Source: Actinomadura oligospora ATCC 43269 (GTDB lineage Bacteria > Actinomycetota > Actinomycetes > Streptosporangiales > Streptosporangiaceae). Taken from it: DNA of 64,000 bases. The stretch lies in contig NZ_JADG01000010.1 in NCBI RefSeq assembly GCF_000518265.1, forward strand, positions 248,001 through 312,000, given 5' to 3'. The notes beneath the pieces were generated by a model. That model searched no databases and was not told the DNA's origin. It was given only the letters and a program-made list of their open reading frames with translations. Shown piece after piece: positions 8,158 through 16,009 of this stretch (position 1 is the stretch's first letter; each line of letters begins with the position of its first letter). Made by a program: the position numbers and the translations under genes.

Positions 8158-8424
8158 ATGGTTCGCAATCCGCTCACGCCCGAACAGGTCGAGGCCGGCA
8201 GGCGCCTCGGGAGGCTGCTGCGTGAGGCGCGGGCGGACCGGGACCTCGGCGACGTGGCGCGCGCGGCCGGCATCTCGCCGGAGACGTTGCGCAAGATCGA
8301 GACCGGTCGGCTCCCCAGCCCCGGGTTCGGCACGATCGCCTGCCTCAGCGACGTCCTCGACCTGCCGATCCAGGACCTGGCCGCCGCCTGGCGCGACGGC
8401 CCGCGCCTGGAAGCCGCCTCCTGA
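8158..8424 (+). CDS. Small XRE-family regulator
   Basis: An 88-aa protein that is essentially one Cro/C1-type helix-turn-helix domain (VARAAGISPETLRKIETGRLP around residues 39-59). The ATG at 8158 has no Shine-Dalgarno sequence and lies 6 nt after a -10 hexamer, which implies leaderless translation. Divergence from map, and the operator inside its own promoter, suggest autorepression and control of map. The inducing signal is unknown. Confidence 0.85.
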   Translation: MVRNPLTPEQVEAGRRLGRLLREARADRDLGDVARAAGISPETLRKIETGRLPSPGFGTIACLSDVLDLPIQDLAAAWRDGPRLEAAS

Positions 8425-8449
8425 CGACCGCCCCGCGCCGGGAGCGGGC

Positions 8450-8755
8450 CTAGGTCGGGGGAGCGGGGTGTTCCTCCTCCGGGTCCATGCGCGGGTCGGC
8501 CCAGAACGTGAGCAGCTCGGCGCCCGTCAGGGCGGTGTAGGGAGCGGGCGGGGGCGTGCGGCCCGTCCGCATGGCCCACAGGGTGACCAGGGACAGGGCC
8601 ATCCGGTCCGCGTCGGCCGGGGCGGAGCTGCGGGACGACGCCGGATCCCCGGCTTCGGAGTGGGAGCCGGGGTCGGCCTCGGAGGCTGGGTCCGGTCGTT
8701 CCTCGGGGGGTGTGTCGGATGGGGCGTCGGAAGCGGCGCGGGGTGCGGCGCGCAA
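8450..8755 (-). CDS. Small hypothetical protein
   Basis: A 101-aa protein starting with TTG at 8755; GGAGG lies 8 nt upstream, which strongly supports this rare start. Residues 1-50 are acidic, Pro/Ser/Glu-rich and probably disordered. Residues ~52-95 (MALSLVTLWAMRTGR...LTGAELLTFWADP) form a compact helical block. Its divergence from the XRE/DUF5753 gene suggests it may be the small partner often seen next to such regulators. No function can be given. Confidence 0.6.
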   Translation of the reverse strand: MRAAPRAASDAPSDTPPEERPDPASEADPGSHSEAGDPASSRSSAPADADRMALSLVTLWAMRTGRTPPPAPYTALTGAELLTFWADPRMDPEEEHPAPPT

Positions 8756-8777
8756 CGGCGGGACCTCCGATCGGGCG

Positions 8778-8841
8778 GCGGGTGGATGTCGGGTGGTTCC
8801 GACGGGTGGTTGTGGTGGGTGGAAGTTGCGGGTGGATGTCG
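8778..8841. repeat. GGGTGG iterons in divergent promoter region
   Basis: GGGTGG occurs at 8780, 8791, 8804, 8817 and 8830 (spacing 11, 13, 13, 13 bp). The first and last copies are part of an identical 14-mer, GCGGGTGGATGTCG, exactly 50 bp apart. The block is immediately upstream of the leftward TTG-start gene and faces the XRE/DUF5753 gene. It may be a regulator-binding array or a G-rich structure. Confidence 0.5.
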
Positions 8842-9009
8842 TCCTGACTCACTCTGCGGCATGGTCCGGCCGCGAATCGCAACATTCGGGCAATCTCGGA
8901 CAGGCCGCGGGCGGATCCACCGGATTCCCTCGGTATCCGGAAATCCGTCCGGGGAAACCGGCCGGGAATGTGTCAGGCGGCCGGAAGCGCGGGCGGGACG
9001 GGTGAGACG

Positions 9010-10263
9010 ATGGGCGTGCGCCCGCCCCGACTCGTCCGAATGGACCGGCGAATGCCCGATCCCGACCTGCGGCGGCACCCCTGCGGTGCGGCCGTCGAGG
9101 CCCTGCGGCGCAACCTGCGCCTCGCGGGCCGGCCCACACTGAACACGCTCGACCGGCTGTCCCGGCGCCTCGAAGGGCACCGGGTGCACGGCGTCACGGT
9201 CATCGGCGTCCCGCGGTCGACGCTCAGCGACCTGTTCACCCTGGTCCCGGCGCGCCGGCCGCGCCGGGAGAAGGTCGAGTCGGTCTGGGCGGTGATCTAC
9301 GCCCACGCGCTCGACAAGGGCCAGGACGTCTCGGCGATGGTCACCCTGGACGAGCTGCGCGACCTCTACGACCGCTGCGTGCCCGCCGAGTCCGTTCCGC
9401 CGGACGGCGGTCCGGTGGACGGCGGCGTCGCGGAGGGCGTCCGGGCGTTCGCCGCCCCGGCGCGGACCGTCCCTGCCCAGGCGCGGTATCCGCTCCTTCA
9501 GGACGCCGACCGCGCGGCGCCGGCGTGGCTCGCTCCGGCCGGGTCCGTGATCACCTCCTACCGGTGGCCGGACGTGGTGCCGGAGACGGGGCCCGCGCGG
9601 GGCATGAGCGCGGGGCAGGTGCTCGCCGACGCCGAGCTGCGCGCGCATCATGCCTGGTGGCGGGCCTACGACGATGTCGTGGCGCCGCACGTCGCGCTGT
9701 ACCTGACGCTGGAGCCGGAGCTCGCCGACATCCGGGTGTTCGCGCCCGCCCGCGTCCCCGACCTGCTGCTGACCGCGGAGTACGCGCGGCACCTGATCCT
9801 GCTCGACTGCCCGGACCTCCACCCGGACGAGCTGCGCCGCCGCGTCGAGCTGCTCGCGTTCCGGCAGGACGTGCTGCACCGGACGCGTCCGCCCCGGCTG
9901 TGGGCGATCATCTCCCGGCGCGCCCTGGAGCTGGACGTGGGTGATGTCGCGGCGCGGCGCGGCCAGCTGCGGCATCTGCTCGGGATGGCGGGACGTCCGG
10001 GGGTGACCGTGCAGATCCTGGACGACGCGGACGCGGGCGCGGCCATCCTGGACGGCGCGGTCACGGTGATGAGGTTCCCGGACCGCGACCGGCCCGACCT
10101 GGTGCGGGTGGAGCAGCCCGGCACGGCGACCTATCCGGCGGAGCCGGGCGTCATCGCGCACTTCGTCGCGCAGCACGGGCGGCTGCTCATCCGGGCGTGT
10201 CCGCCGGAGCGGACGCCGCCGCTGTTGCACGCCATGCTCGACGAGCTCGCACCGACGCCGTAG
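9010..10263 (+). CDS. XRE/DUF5753 transcriptional regulator
   Basis: A 417-aa protein if started at the ATG at 9010; an ATG at 8968 would add 14 residues and neither has a strong RBS. Residues ~15-105 form an atypical HTH region (GVPRSTLSDLFTLVPARRPR). From ~180 onward it matches DUF5753, the ligand-binding-like domain typical of actinobacterial XRE proteins (RVPDLLLTAEYARHLI, RRALELDVGD, QHGRLLIRA). The gene precedes a PF04672 methyltransferase on the same strand. Proteins of this kind are numerous in Streptomyces and Actinomadura, and most have unknown targets. Confidence 0.8.
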   Translation: MGVRPPRLVRMDRRMPDPDLRRHPCGAAVEALRRNLRLAGRPTLNTLDRLSRRLEGHRVHGVTVIGVPRSTLSDLFTLVPARRPRREKVESVWAVIYAHALDKGQDVSAMVTLDELRDLYDRCVPAESVPPDGGPVDGGVAEGVRAFAAPARTVPAQARYPLLQDADRAAPAWLAPAGSVITSYRWPDVVPETGPARGMSAGQVLADAELRAHHAWWRAYDDVVAPHVALYLTLEPELADIRVFAPARVPDLLLTAEYARHLILLDCPDLHPDELRRRVELLAFRQDVLHRTRPPRLWAIISRRALELDVGDVAARRGQLRHLLGMAGRPGVTVQILDDADAGAAILDGAVTVMRFPDRDRPDLVRVEQPGTATYPAEPGVIAHFVAQHGRLLIRACPPERTPPLLHAMLDELAPTP

Positions 10264-10374
10264 CGGGTTCCCGGCCCGTCCTCCGCCCGGCCCGCGCTGA
10301 CCGGCATCAGCCAGGGGAGCGCGTCCCGGAGGGCGTCCGCTTCTGCTGTGATGGGGGCACAAGGGAGGCGGATC

Positions 10375-11196
10375 ATGAGCGGCGACGAGCACGAGATCCT
10401 GGCGGCGGTCGAGCGGGACCTGATGGGCGACCTCGACACCACGGTCCCGCATTCGGCCCGGATCTGGAACTACTGGCTGGGCGGCAAGGACAACTTCCCC
10501 GTGGACCAGCGCGCGGGCGACGACTACACGGCGGTGTACCCGGCGATCGTGGACCTGGCGCGGGCGTCCCGGGCGTTCCTCGGACGGGCCGTCCGGCACC
10601 TGGCGGGGGAGGAGGGCGTCCGGCAGTTCCTGGACGTCGGCACCGGCCTGCCGACCGAGGGCAACACGCACGAGATCGCGCAGGACGTCGCGCCCGACAG
10701 CCACATCGTGTACGTGGACAACGATCCGCTCGTCCTCGTGCACGCGCGCGCCCTGCTGACGAGCCGTCCCGAGGGGGCGACGCACTACGTCGAGGCCGAC
10801 CTGCACGACCCGGAGGACGTCGCCGGCCGGGCGGGCGAGCACCTGGACCTCACCCGGCCGGTCGCGCTGATGCTGATGGGCATCCTCGGGCACGTCGACG
10901 ACCCGGCGGAGGCGCGGTCGATCATCACGCGGCTGCTCGAGCCGCTGCCGTCCGGCAGCTTCCTCGTGCTGTACGACGGGACGGCGACCGACCAGGCGTT
11001 CCTCGAGGCGCAGCAGGGGTACGACGAGACCGGCGCCGTGCCGTACCGGCTGCGGCACCCCGACCAGATCCGGGCGTTCTTCGACGGCCTGGACGTGGTC
11101 GGGCCGGGCGTTGTCCCACTGCAGCTATGGCGTCCCGACGCGGACGGCGAGAAGGTCGAGGTCGACGCCTACGGCGGGGTCGGCCGCAAGCCGTGA
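10375..11196 (+). CDS. SAM-dependent methyltransferase, PF04672 type
   Basis: A 273-aa protein counted from the ATG at 10375, with AAGGGAGG ~7 nt upstream. It has the family signatures SARIWNYWLGGKDNFPVD near residue 25, the SAM motif FLDVGTGLPTEGNTHE near 90, and YVDNDPLVLVHARALL. The C-terminus ends VDAYGGVGRKP, as is common in this family. It should use S-adenosylmethionine; the substrate is unknown. It lies 111 bp after the DUF5753 regulator and converges with the DUF2804 gene. Confidence 0.9.
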   Translation: MSGDEHEILAAVERDLMGDLDTTVPHSARIWNYWLGGKDNFPVDQRAGDDYTAVYPAIVDLARASRAFLGRAVRHLAGEEGVRQFLDVGTGLPTEGNTHEIAQDVAPDSHIVYVDNDPLVLVHARALLTSRPEGATHYVEADLHDPEDVAGRAGEHLDLTRPVALMLMGILGHVDDPAEARSIITRLLEPLPSGSFLVLYDGTATDQAFLEAQQGYDETGAVPYRLRHPDQIRAFFDGLDVVGPGVVPLQLWRPDADGEKVEVDAYGGVGRKP

Positions 11197-11212
11197 CCCG
11201 CGGAAGGCCTGG

Positions 11213-12238
11213 TCAGAGGCGGGCGCGCATGCTCTCGCAGACACCGTGGACGTCGCGGACGTCGCGTCCGCCGACCGTCCCGGTGTAGGTGCCGTACAGC
11301 TGGAAGTAGTCGATGGACGCGGCGACCAGCTGGTGTTTCACGGCCTTGCGCCCGACCGGCTCGAACGTCACGTCCAGGCGGCCGTCGGCGGACGCGATGC
11401 GCCAGCGCGCGAGCGGCGCGTCCGACACGGGCGTGAAGGCGATGTCGGCGAGGGGCTCGGCGCGCGGACCGTCCAGGCCGGGCAGCCACAGGCAGGACTC
11501 CTCCTCGCTGCCCGGGACGGTCGGCCGCCGCGCGAAGTTCGCCCCGACGATCCCGTCCGGGGTGCGCTGCGCGAACGTGCCCCACAGCCAGCGCGTCCGG
11601 TACGGCAGGAAGGTGTGGTGCTCGTCCAGGATCGCCAGGTCCCGGTCGGGCTCGAAGCGGTAGACGTGGTCGCCGACCCGCAGCACGCCGCTCGCGGGCA
11701 GGACGAGTTTGTGGGTGTACATCGCGCCGCCGGGCAGGGGTGAGCTGACCGACAGCGGCGCGGTCCCGGCCGTCCCGTCGAGTTCGAGGTCGCCGGTGAG
11801 GGCGGGGGTGTCGGCGGTGGCGGGCGCCTCGATCCGGACGCGGTGCAGCCCGCCCTCCTCCTGGAGGTCGTAGCCGATCCGCAGGCCGCGCCGCCCGAAC
11901 TGCATCCGGTTGCCGTACAGGGTGGCGGGCAGGGCCGCCGAGCCGCCCCGCGCGCTCGCCGCGTACTCGGTCAGCGCGCCCGTGGCGGCGTCGTACACGT
12001 AGCTCTCGGAGCTGGCGAGGTAGTGCGCGTCCTGGATGATCATCGAGGACCACGCCTCGGGGTGGACGAGCGTCCACCCCACCCACTGCTTCAGCCGCAG
12101 CCGCCGCAGCGCGCGCGGCACCGCGGACGGCGCGTCCAGCGGGTTCACGACGGCGGGCCGGGCGGCCAGCCTTCCCCAGCGGCGGCGGCCGTCCTCGACG
12201 AGCCGGTCCGTCGCGTCCACCACGTGCCGATCAGTCAT
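11213..12238 (-). CDS. DUF2804 domain protein
   Basis: A 341-aa protein matching DUF2804 along its length (KQWVGWTLVHPEAW, YVYDAATGALTEY, FARRPTVPGSEEESCLW, FQLYGTYTGTVGG). It appears to be rich in beta strands, without signal peptide or membrane segments. The function of the family is unknown; a lipocalin-like hydroxysteroid/lipid-related fold has been suggested for relatives, which I treat as inference. GGGCGGGA lies just before the ATG at 12238. Confidence 0.8.
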   Translation of the reverse strand: MTDRHVVDATDRLVEDGRRRWGRLAARPAVVNPLDAPSAVPRALRRLRLKQWVGWTLVHPEAWSSMIIQDAHYLASSESYVYDAATGALTEYAASARGGSAALPATLYGNRMQFGRRGLRIGYDLQEEGGLHRVRIEAPATADTPALTGDLELDGTAGTAPLSVSSPLPGGAMYTHKLVLPASGVLRVGDHVYRFEPDRDLAILDEHHTFLPYRTRWLWGTFAQRTPDGIVGANFARRPTVPGSEEESCLWLPGLDGPRAEPLADIAFTPVSDAPLARWRIASADGRLDVTFEPVGRKAVKHQLVAASIDYFQLYGTYTGTVGGRDVRDVHGVCESMRARL

Positions 12239-12338
12239 TCCCGCCCCTCGCGTCCCGGTCGGGTGACCATACGCCGCGCGGCCGATCCCGCGCCAGGCTT
12301 CACCGCGTGTCGCGAAGCAGGTCGCAGGGCGTGTCGCG

Positions 12339-12388
12339 GCGTGTCGCGCGGAAGCGGACCACGGCCCGGCCGCCTCCGCGCGACACGC
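12339..12388 (-). terminator. Hairpin downstream of the reductase gene
   Basis: GCGTGTCGCGCGGA (12339-12352) pairs over 14 bp with 12375-12388. It lies directly after the leftward reductase stop at 12392. The octamer GTGTCGCG also recurs at 12307, 12331 and 12341. Confidence 0.6.
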
Positions 12389-12391
12389 TGC

Positions 12392-13606
12392 TCATTCGAG
12401 GTCGGCGAGCGGCACGTTCTTGTCGGCGAGGGCGGCGCGGTCGACGGGGGTCCTGGCGCGGATGAGGGCCTGGGTCTGGTCGGTGACGTCCCAGACGTTG
12501 ACGTTCATCGCGGCCGTGACCTGGCCGTTCTGCAGCCAGAACGCGATGAACTCGCGGGCGTCCAGGTCGCCGCGGATGACCACCTCGGTGTCGCGGGTCG
12601 GGTCGGGCAGGCCGACGTACTCCATGCCGAGGTCGTACTGGTCGGTGAAGAAGTACGGCAGGTTCTCGTAGCTCGCGGGCTTGCCGAGCATGGCGCGGGC
12701 GGCCACTGAGGGCTGGTTGAGCGCGTTGGCCCAGTGCTCCACGCGGACGTGCCGTCCGAGCAGCGGATGGTAGGCGTTGGCGATGTCGCCGACGGCGAAG
12801 ACGTCCGGGTTCGAGGTGCGCAGGTCGGCGCCGACCGTGACGCCGTCGTCGACGGAGAGGCCGGCGGACCTGGCCAGCTCGACGTCCGGGGCGGCGCCGA
12901 CGCCGACGATGACGGTGTCGGCGTCGAGGCGGGCGCCGTCGTCCAGGACGACGGCGGAGCCGGTGATCTCGCTGGTCCGGGCGTTGAAGGCGAAGTCGAC
13001 GCCGTGCTCGCGGTGCAGGGCGGTGAAGACGTCGGAGACGGGCGAGCCGAGGACGGCCGCCAGCGGCTTCGGCTGCGTCTCGACCACGGTGACCTGCGCG
13101 CCCGCGATGCGTGCCGCGGCGGCGGTCTCCAGGCCGATCCACCCCGCGCCGACGACCACGACGCGTCCGGCCGCGGCGAGGGTGTCGCGCAGGCGGTCGC
13201 TGTCGTCGACCGTCCGCAGGTAGCGGACGTTGTCGCCGTCCGCGCCGGGGACGGGCAGGCGGCGCGGCGTGGAACCGGTCGCCAGCAGCAGCCGGTCGTA
13301 GCCGAGGTCGTCGCCGTCGGCGAGGGTGACCCGGTGCCCGGACGCGTCGACGGCGGTGACCTCGGCGCCGAGGCGCAGGTCGACGTCGTGGTCGCGGTAC
13401 CACGCCTCGTCGTGGACGAAGATCTTGTCGCGCTCGGACGCGCCCTGCAGGTACTCCTTCGACAGCGGCGGACGCTCGTAGGGCAGGTGCCGTTCCCTGC
13501 TCGCCAGCACGATCCGGCCGTCGAAGCCCTCCTCGCGGAGCGCCTCGGCGCCCTTGGCGGCGGCCAGGCCGCCTCCGGCGATCACGATCGTCGCGGGGTG
13601 CGCCAT
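12392..13606 (-). CDS. FAD-dependent ferredoxin/rubredoxin reductase-like protein
   Basis: A 404-aa pyridine-nucleotide-disulfide-family flavoprotein. The FAD motif ATIVIAGGGLAAAKGAEALR is at the N-terminus, the NAD-binding motif VVVGAGWIGLETAAAARIAG is near residue 150, and the second FAD motif VFAVGDIAN is near 275. The C-terminal domain matches ferredoxin-reductase-type proteins that serve P450s or dioxygenases. The ATG at 13606 is preferred over an in-frame GTG at 13618 because GGAGAGG overlaps that GTG. No ferredoxin gene is adjacent. A cysteine-bearing regulator lies immediately upstream on the same strand. Confidence 0.88.
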   Translation of the reverse strand: MAHPATIVIAGGGLAAAKGAEALREEGFDGRIVLASRERHLPYERPPLSKEYLQGASERDKIFVHDEAWYRDHDVDLRLGAEVTAVDASGHRVTLADGDDLGYDRLLLATGSTPRRLPVPGADGDNVRYLRTVDDSDRLRDTLAAAGRVVVVGAGWIGLETAAAARIAGAQVTVVETQPKPLAAVLGSPVSDVFTALHREHGVDFAFNARTSEITGSAVVLDDGARLDADTVIVGVGAAPDVELARSAGLSVDDGVTVGADLRTSNPDVFAVGDIANAYHPLLGRHVRVEHWANALNQPSVAARAMLGKPASYENLPYFFTDQYDLGMEYVGLPDPTRDTEVVIRGDLDAREFIAFWLQNGQVTAAMNVNVWDVTDQTQALIRARTPVDRAALADKNVPLADLE

Positions 13607-13646
13607 CGCGTTCGTCACCTCTCCATCTCGGGGAACGGGTCGTGGG

Positions 13647-14369
13647 TCAGGCTCGTGGTCCGGCTTGTGGTCCGGGGGCGGGGATGCCCATCTCGACGCA
13701 GCACATGCCGGGACGGGGGACGCGCGTCGCGGACACGCCGGACGCCTCCAGGCCGTCCAGGAGTCCGCCGAGCAGGGCGTGGTTGACGCGGCAGACGAGG
13801 TCGGGGTTCCGGGCGGAGAGGGGCTGGAACGGGCAGTTGGCCAGCCTGACCAGGGACGGGGACACGCGCTGCGGGTCGAAGCCGTGCCGTTCGAGCGTGT
13901 CTCCGGCGCAGGTGAGCGCGTGTTCGGGGTCGAGTCGTCCCGGCGGGAGGCGGTCGCGTTCGACCGTGCCGAAGGCCCGTCCCCGTTCCGCCGCCGCCCG
14001 GATGGCGCCCTCGCGCGCGGTCTCGCCGGGCGCCTGGAGCCGGACGCCGTCCAGCAGGATCTCGGCGAGCAGGCCGTGCTCGCGCCTCGGGATGCTGACG
14101 TTCACGTCCAGGCCGGTGGGCCGGTAGACCTTGGGGGAGCGGCCCACCCGGCGCGTCCCGCCCGGACGGTCGTAGCCCGCGCGCAGCAGGCCCACGGCGA
14201 CGAGCTTGTCCAGGTGGAACGCGGCGAGCTTGCGGGAGATCCCCACGCTTCCGGCGGCCTCGTCCCGGGTCACCGGCGCCGGGGCGCGGCGGATGTACTC
14301 GAACATCCGGCGACGCAGCTCGTCACTGAGCGCCGCCACGGCCCGCAGGGCCGGGGCTTCGTCACTCAC
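13647..14369 (-). CDS. ArsR/SufR-like HTH regulator with C-terminal cysteines
   Basis: A 240-aa protein. The N-terminal winged helix (SRKLAAFHLDKLVAVGLLRAGY, residues 45-66) is ArsR/MarR-like. The C-terminal half has C154, C179 (LANCPF), C193 (LVCRVNHALLGGLLDG) and the pair C223-C224 (PRPGMCCVEM), an arrangement suggestive of an Fe-S or heme/metal sensor as in SufR-like regulators. It is divergent from a DUF2231 membrane protein and 40 bp upstream of the flavoprotein reductase, so it may control both. Cluster binding is inference. Confidence 0.78.
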   Translation of the reverse strand: MSDEAPALRAVAALSDELRRRMFEYIRRAPAPVTRDEAAGSVGISRKLAAFHLDKLVAVGLLRAGYDRPGGTRRVGRSPKVYRPTGLDVNVSIPRREHGLLAEILLDGVRLQAPGETAREGAIRAAAERGRAFGTVERDRLPPGRLDPEHALTCAGDTLERHGFDPQRVSPSLVRLANCPFQPLSARNPDLVCRVNHALLGGLLDGLEASGVSATRVPRPGMCCVEMGIPAPGPQAGPRA

Positions 14370-14486
14370 AGTGCGGACGCTACACCGGCGGACGCGCGGC
14401 GGACAGGGCCCGACACGGCTTTACCGGCGGAGTATTGACTGGTCAGGCGCGTTGGACAAACACTTGTTAGTGAAACGGGGGTGGTG

Positions 14487-15005
14487 ATGTCCGATCCTCT
14501 GCGGCAGGCGAAGCGCCCGGTGACGCTCCTGTCGGGCACGTACGGTCACCCCCTGCACCCCATCCTGGTGACCATGCCGATCGGCGCGTGGGTGACGAGC
14601 CTGGTGTTCGACGTGGCGTCGCGGATCGTCCACGACCCGTCCTTCCTGACCCGCGGCTCGCTCTGGCTGATCGCCGTCGGGGTGTTCGGCGCGCTGGCCG
14701 CGGCCGTGTTCGGGTTCCTGGACCTGCTGGTGATCACCCCCGGCACGCGCGCGTTCCGCACCGCCCTGCTGCACATGGCGCTGAACCTCGCCGTCACCGC
14801 CGGATACGGCGCCGGATGGGCCTGGCGCGCGCTCAGCGACCACTACGACCAGGTGGAGGCAGGGCAGATCACGCTGTCGGTGGTCTGCCTCGCCGTCCTG
14901 GGCGGCTCCGGGTACCTGGGCGGCAGGCTCGCCTACCGCTACGGGGTGCGGGTCGCCGACGAGAACACCCAGGCCGAGGGGTTCACCGTCACGAAGCACC
15001 CCTGA
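14487..15005 (+). CDS. DUF2231 membrane protein
   Basis: A 172-aa protein with about four membrane segments. The N-terminal motif GHPLHPILVTMPIGAW (H21, H24) is the DUF2231 signature, for which heme or redox-metal binding has been proposed. The ATG at 14487 is preceded by ACGGGGGTGG. It leads a rightward group with a four-TM protein and a thioredoxin-fold protein, and is divergent from the cysteine-bearing regulator. The intergenic region contains TTGACT and a small dyad, CACT-N4-AGTG, near 14461-14472. Confidence 0.85.
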   Translation: MSDPLRQAKRPVTLLSGTYGHPLHPILVTMPIGAWVTSLVFDVASRIVHDPSFLTRGSLWLIAVGVFGALAAAVFGFLDLLVITPGTRAFRTALLHMALNLAVTAGYGAGWAWRALSDHYDQVEAGQITLSVVCLAVLGGSGYLGGRLAYRYGVRVADENTQAEGFTVTKHP

Positions 15006-15079
15006 AGCCGTCCGCGTCCGAATCCGATCGACGTCGATCCACGGGTCGGCCCAGGCTCCGACCCGGCGAGGAGGCCGAA

Positions 15080-15490
15080 ATGGCTGTCGCCGCCCTCATC
15101 GTCTGGCTGCTCACCGCCCTCGGGGGCTTCACCATGCTGGGCCTCTGGCTGGCCCGCGGCGGGATGCGCGCACCGGCGGACGCCCCGCCGACCCGCTTCC
15201 CGGTCCCGGTGATCTTCGGTCACCTCCTGCTGGCGGTGGCCGGGCTGATCATCTGGATCATCTACATGGCCACCGACGCCACCGCGCTCGCCTGGATCGC
15301 CCTGATCCTCCTGGTGGTCATCGCCCTGCTCGGCTTCACGATGCTGACGCGCTGGCTCCCGACCCACCGCGCCGCCCGGACCGAGACGGGCCCGCCCGAG
15401 CGGGCCATCCCGCTCCCGGTCGTCGTGGCGCACGGACTCCTCGCGGTCGCCACACTGGTCCTGGTACTGATCGCCACGGTCTCGGAGTGA
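15080..15490 (+). CDS. Four-TM membrane protein of unknown function
   Basis: A 136-aa protein with GAGGAGG just upstream of the ATG at 15080. Hydrophobic segments lie at about 3-25, 46-66, 70-92 and 112-134. The two halves look alike: each has a FTMLxxWL motif followed by a proline-rich loop and V(I/V)xxHxLLAVA, which suggests internal duplication. One conserved-looking His per repeat (FGHLLLAVA, VAHGLLAVA) could bind heme. It lies 74 bp after the DUF2231 gene, probably in one operon. Confidence 0.7.
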   Translation: MAVAALIVWLLTALGGFTMLGLWLARGGMRAPADAPPTRFPVPVIFGHLLLAVAGLIIWIIYMATDATALAWIALILLVVIALLGFTMLTRWLPTHRAARTETGPPERAIPLPVVVAHGLLAVATLVLVLIATVSE

Positions 15491-15529
15491 GTCCCCCGGG
15501 CCGGGCGTCGCATTGCGAAGGAGAGCCGC

Positions 15530-15832
15530 GTGGAACTGACGGTGGTGACCGTGCCGGACTGCCCGAACGGACCCGTGCTCGAGGAACGGCTCGCGCTGGT
15601 GCTGGCCGACGGGCCGCCGGTGACCGTCCGGCGGCAGGAGGTCCGGACCGAGGACGAGGCGGAGCGCTGGGGCATGCACGGCTCGCCGACCCTGCTGATC
15701 GACGGCCACGACCCCTTCGCCACCCCTGACACGCCGGTCACCCTGGCGTGCCGCCTCTACCCGTCCGAGACCGGCGGTCGCCCCGAAGGCGCCCCCTCCC
15801 TGAACGCACTCCGCGCGGCCCTGCGAACCTGA
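15530..15832 (+). CDS. Thioredoxin-fold protein, single N-terminal Cys
   Basis: A 100-aa protein starting with GTG at 15530 after AAGGAGAG. It begins MELTVVTVPDCPNG with C11 at the active-site position and contains GMHGSPTLLIDGHDPF, a typical cis-Pro region of small thioredoxin-like proteins. The second active-site Cys is replaced, so it is a monothiol type. Relatives are found near MerB-like and redox genes. It lies 39 bp downstream of the four-TM gene; an operon role in thiol or metal redox chemistry with the DUF2231 protein is plausible. Confidence 0.7.
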   Translation: MELTVVTVPDCPNGPVLEERLALVLADGPPVTVRRQEVRTEDEAERWGMHGSPTLLIDGHDPFATPDTPVTLACRLYPSETGGRPEGAPSLNALRAALRT

Positions 15833-15839
15833 CCCCGGC

Positions 15840-15985
15840 TCCTGCCCCGCGGCCAGGACCGGGACCCGGTCGCCCGCCGCGTCCACGACCGAGGGGACGC
15901 GGCCCAGGGTGGGCAGTCCGCCGTAGTTGTGCCCGCTTGCCTCCCAGCCCTGGGCGACGACGACGTCCACGCCGTCCCGGCAAAG
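15840..15985 (-). pseudogene. Nitronate monooxygenase fragment
   Basis: One leftward frame reads GVDVVVAQGWEASGHNYGG followed by LPTLGRVPSVVDAA and PVLAAG. This matches the FMN-binding core of nitronate monooxygenase (2-nitropropane dioxygenase) enzymes. Only ~45 of the usual ~330 residues remain, with no start codon and no continuation on either side. Confidence 0.65.
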
Positions 15986-16009
15986 CCTCGGGGAGTTCGA
16001 GCGCGGCCC

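Noticed and set aside
7271..8424. map/XRE pair as a toxin-antitoxin module
   Set aside because: The enzyme has all methionine aminopeptidase catalytic residues and the gene order is divergent, so a regulator/target pair explains it better.
8778..8841. CRISPR-like array
   Set aside because: The repeated element is only 6 bp with 5-7 bp between copies; there are no spacers of usual length and no cas genes.
8527..11058. 843-aa leftward frame
   Set aside because: It is antisense to the XRE/DUF5753 and methyltransferase genes and has no domain or RBS.
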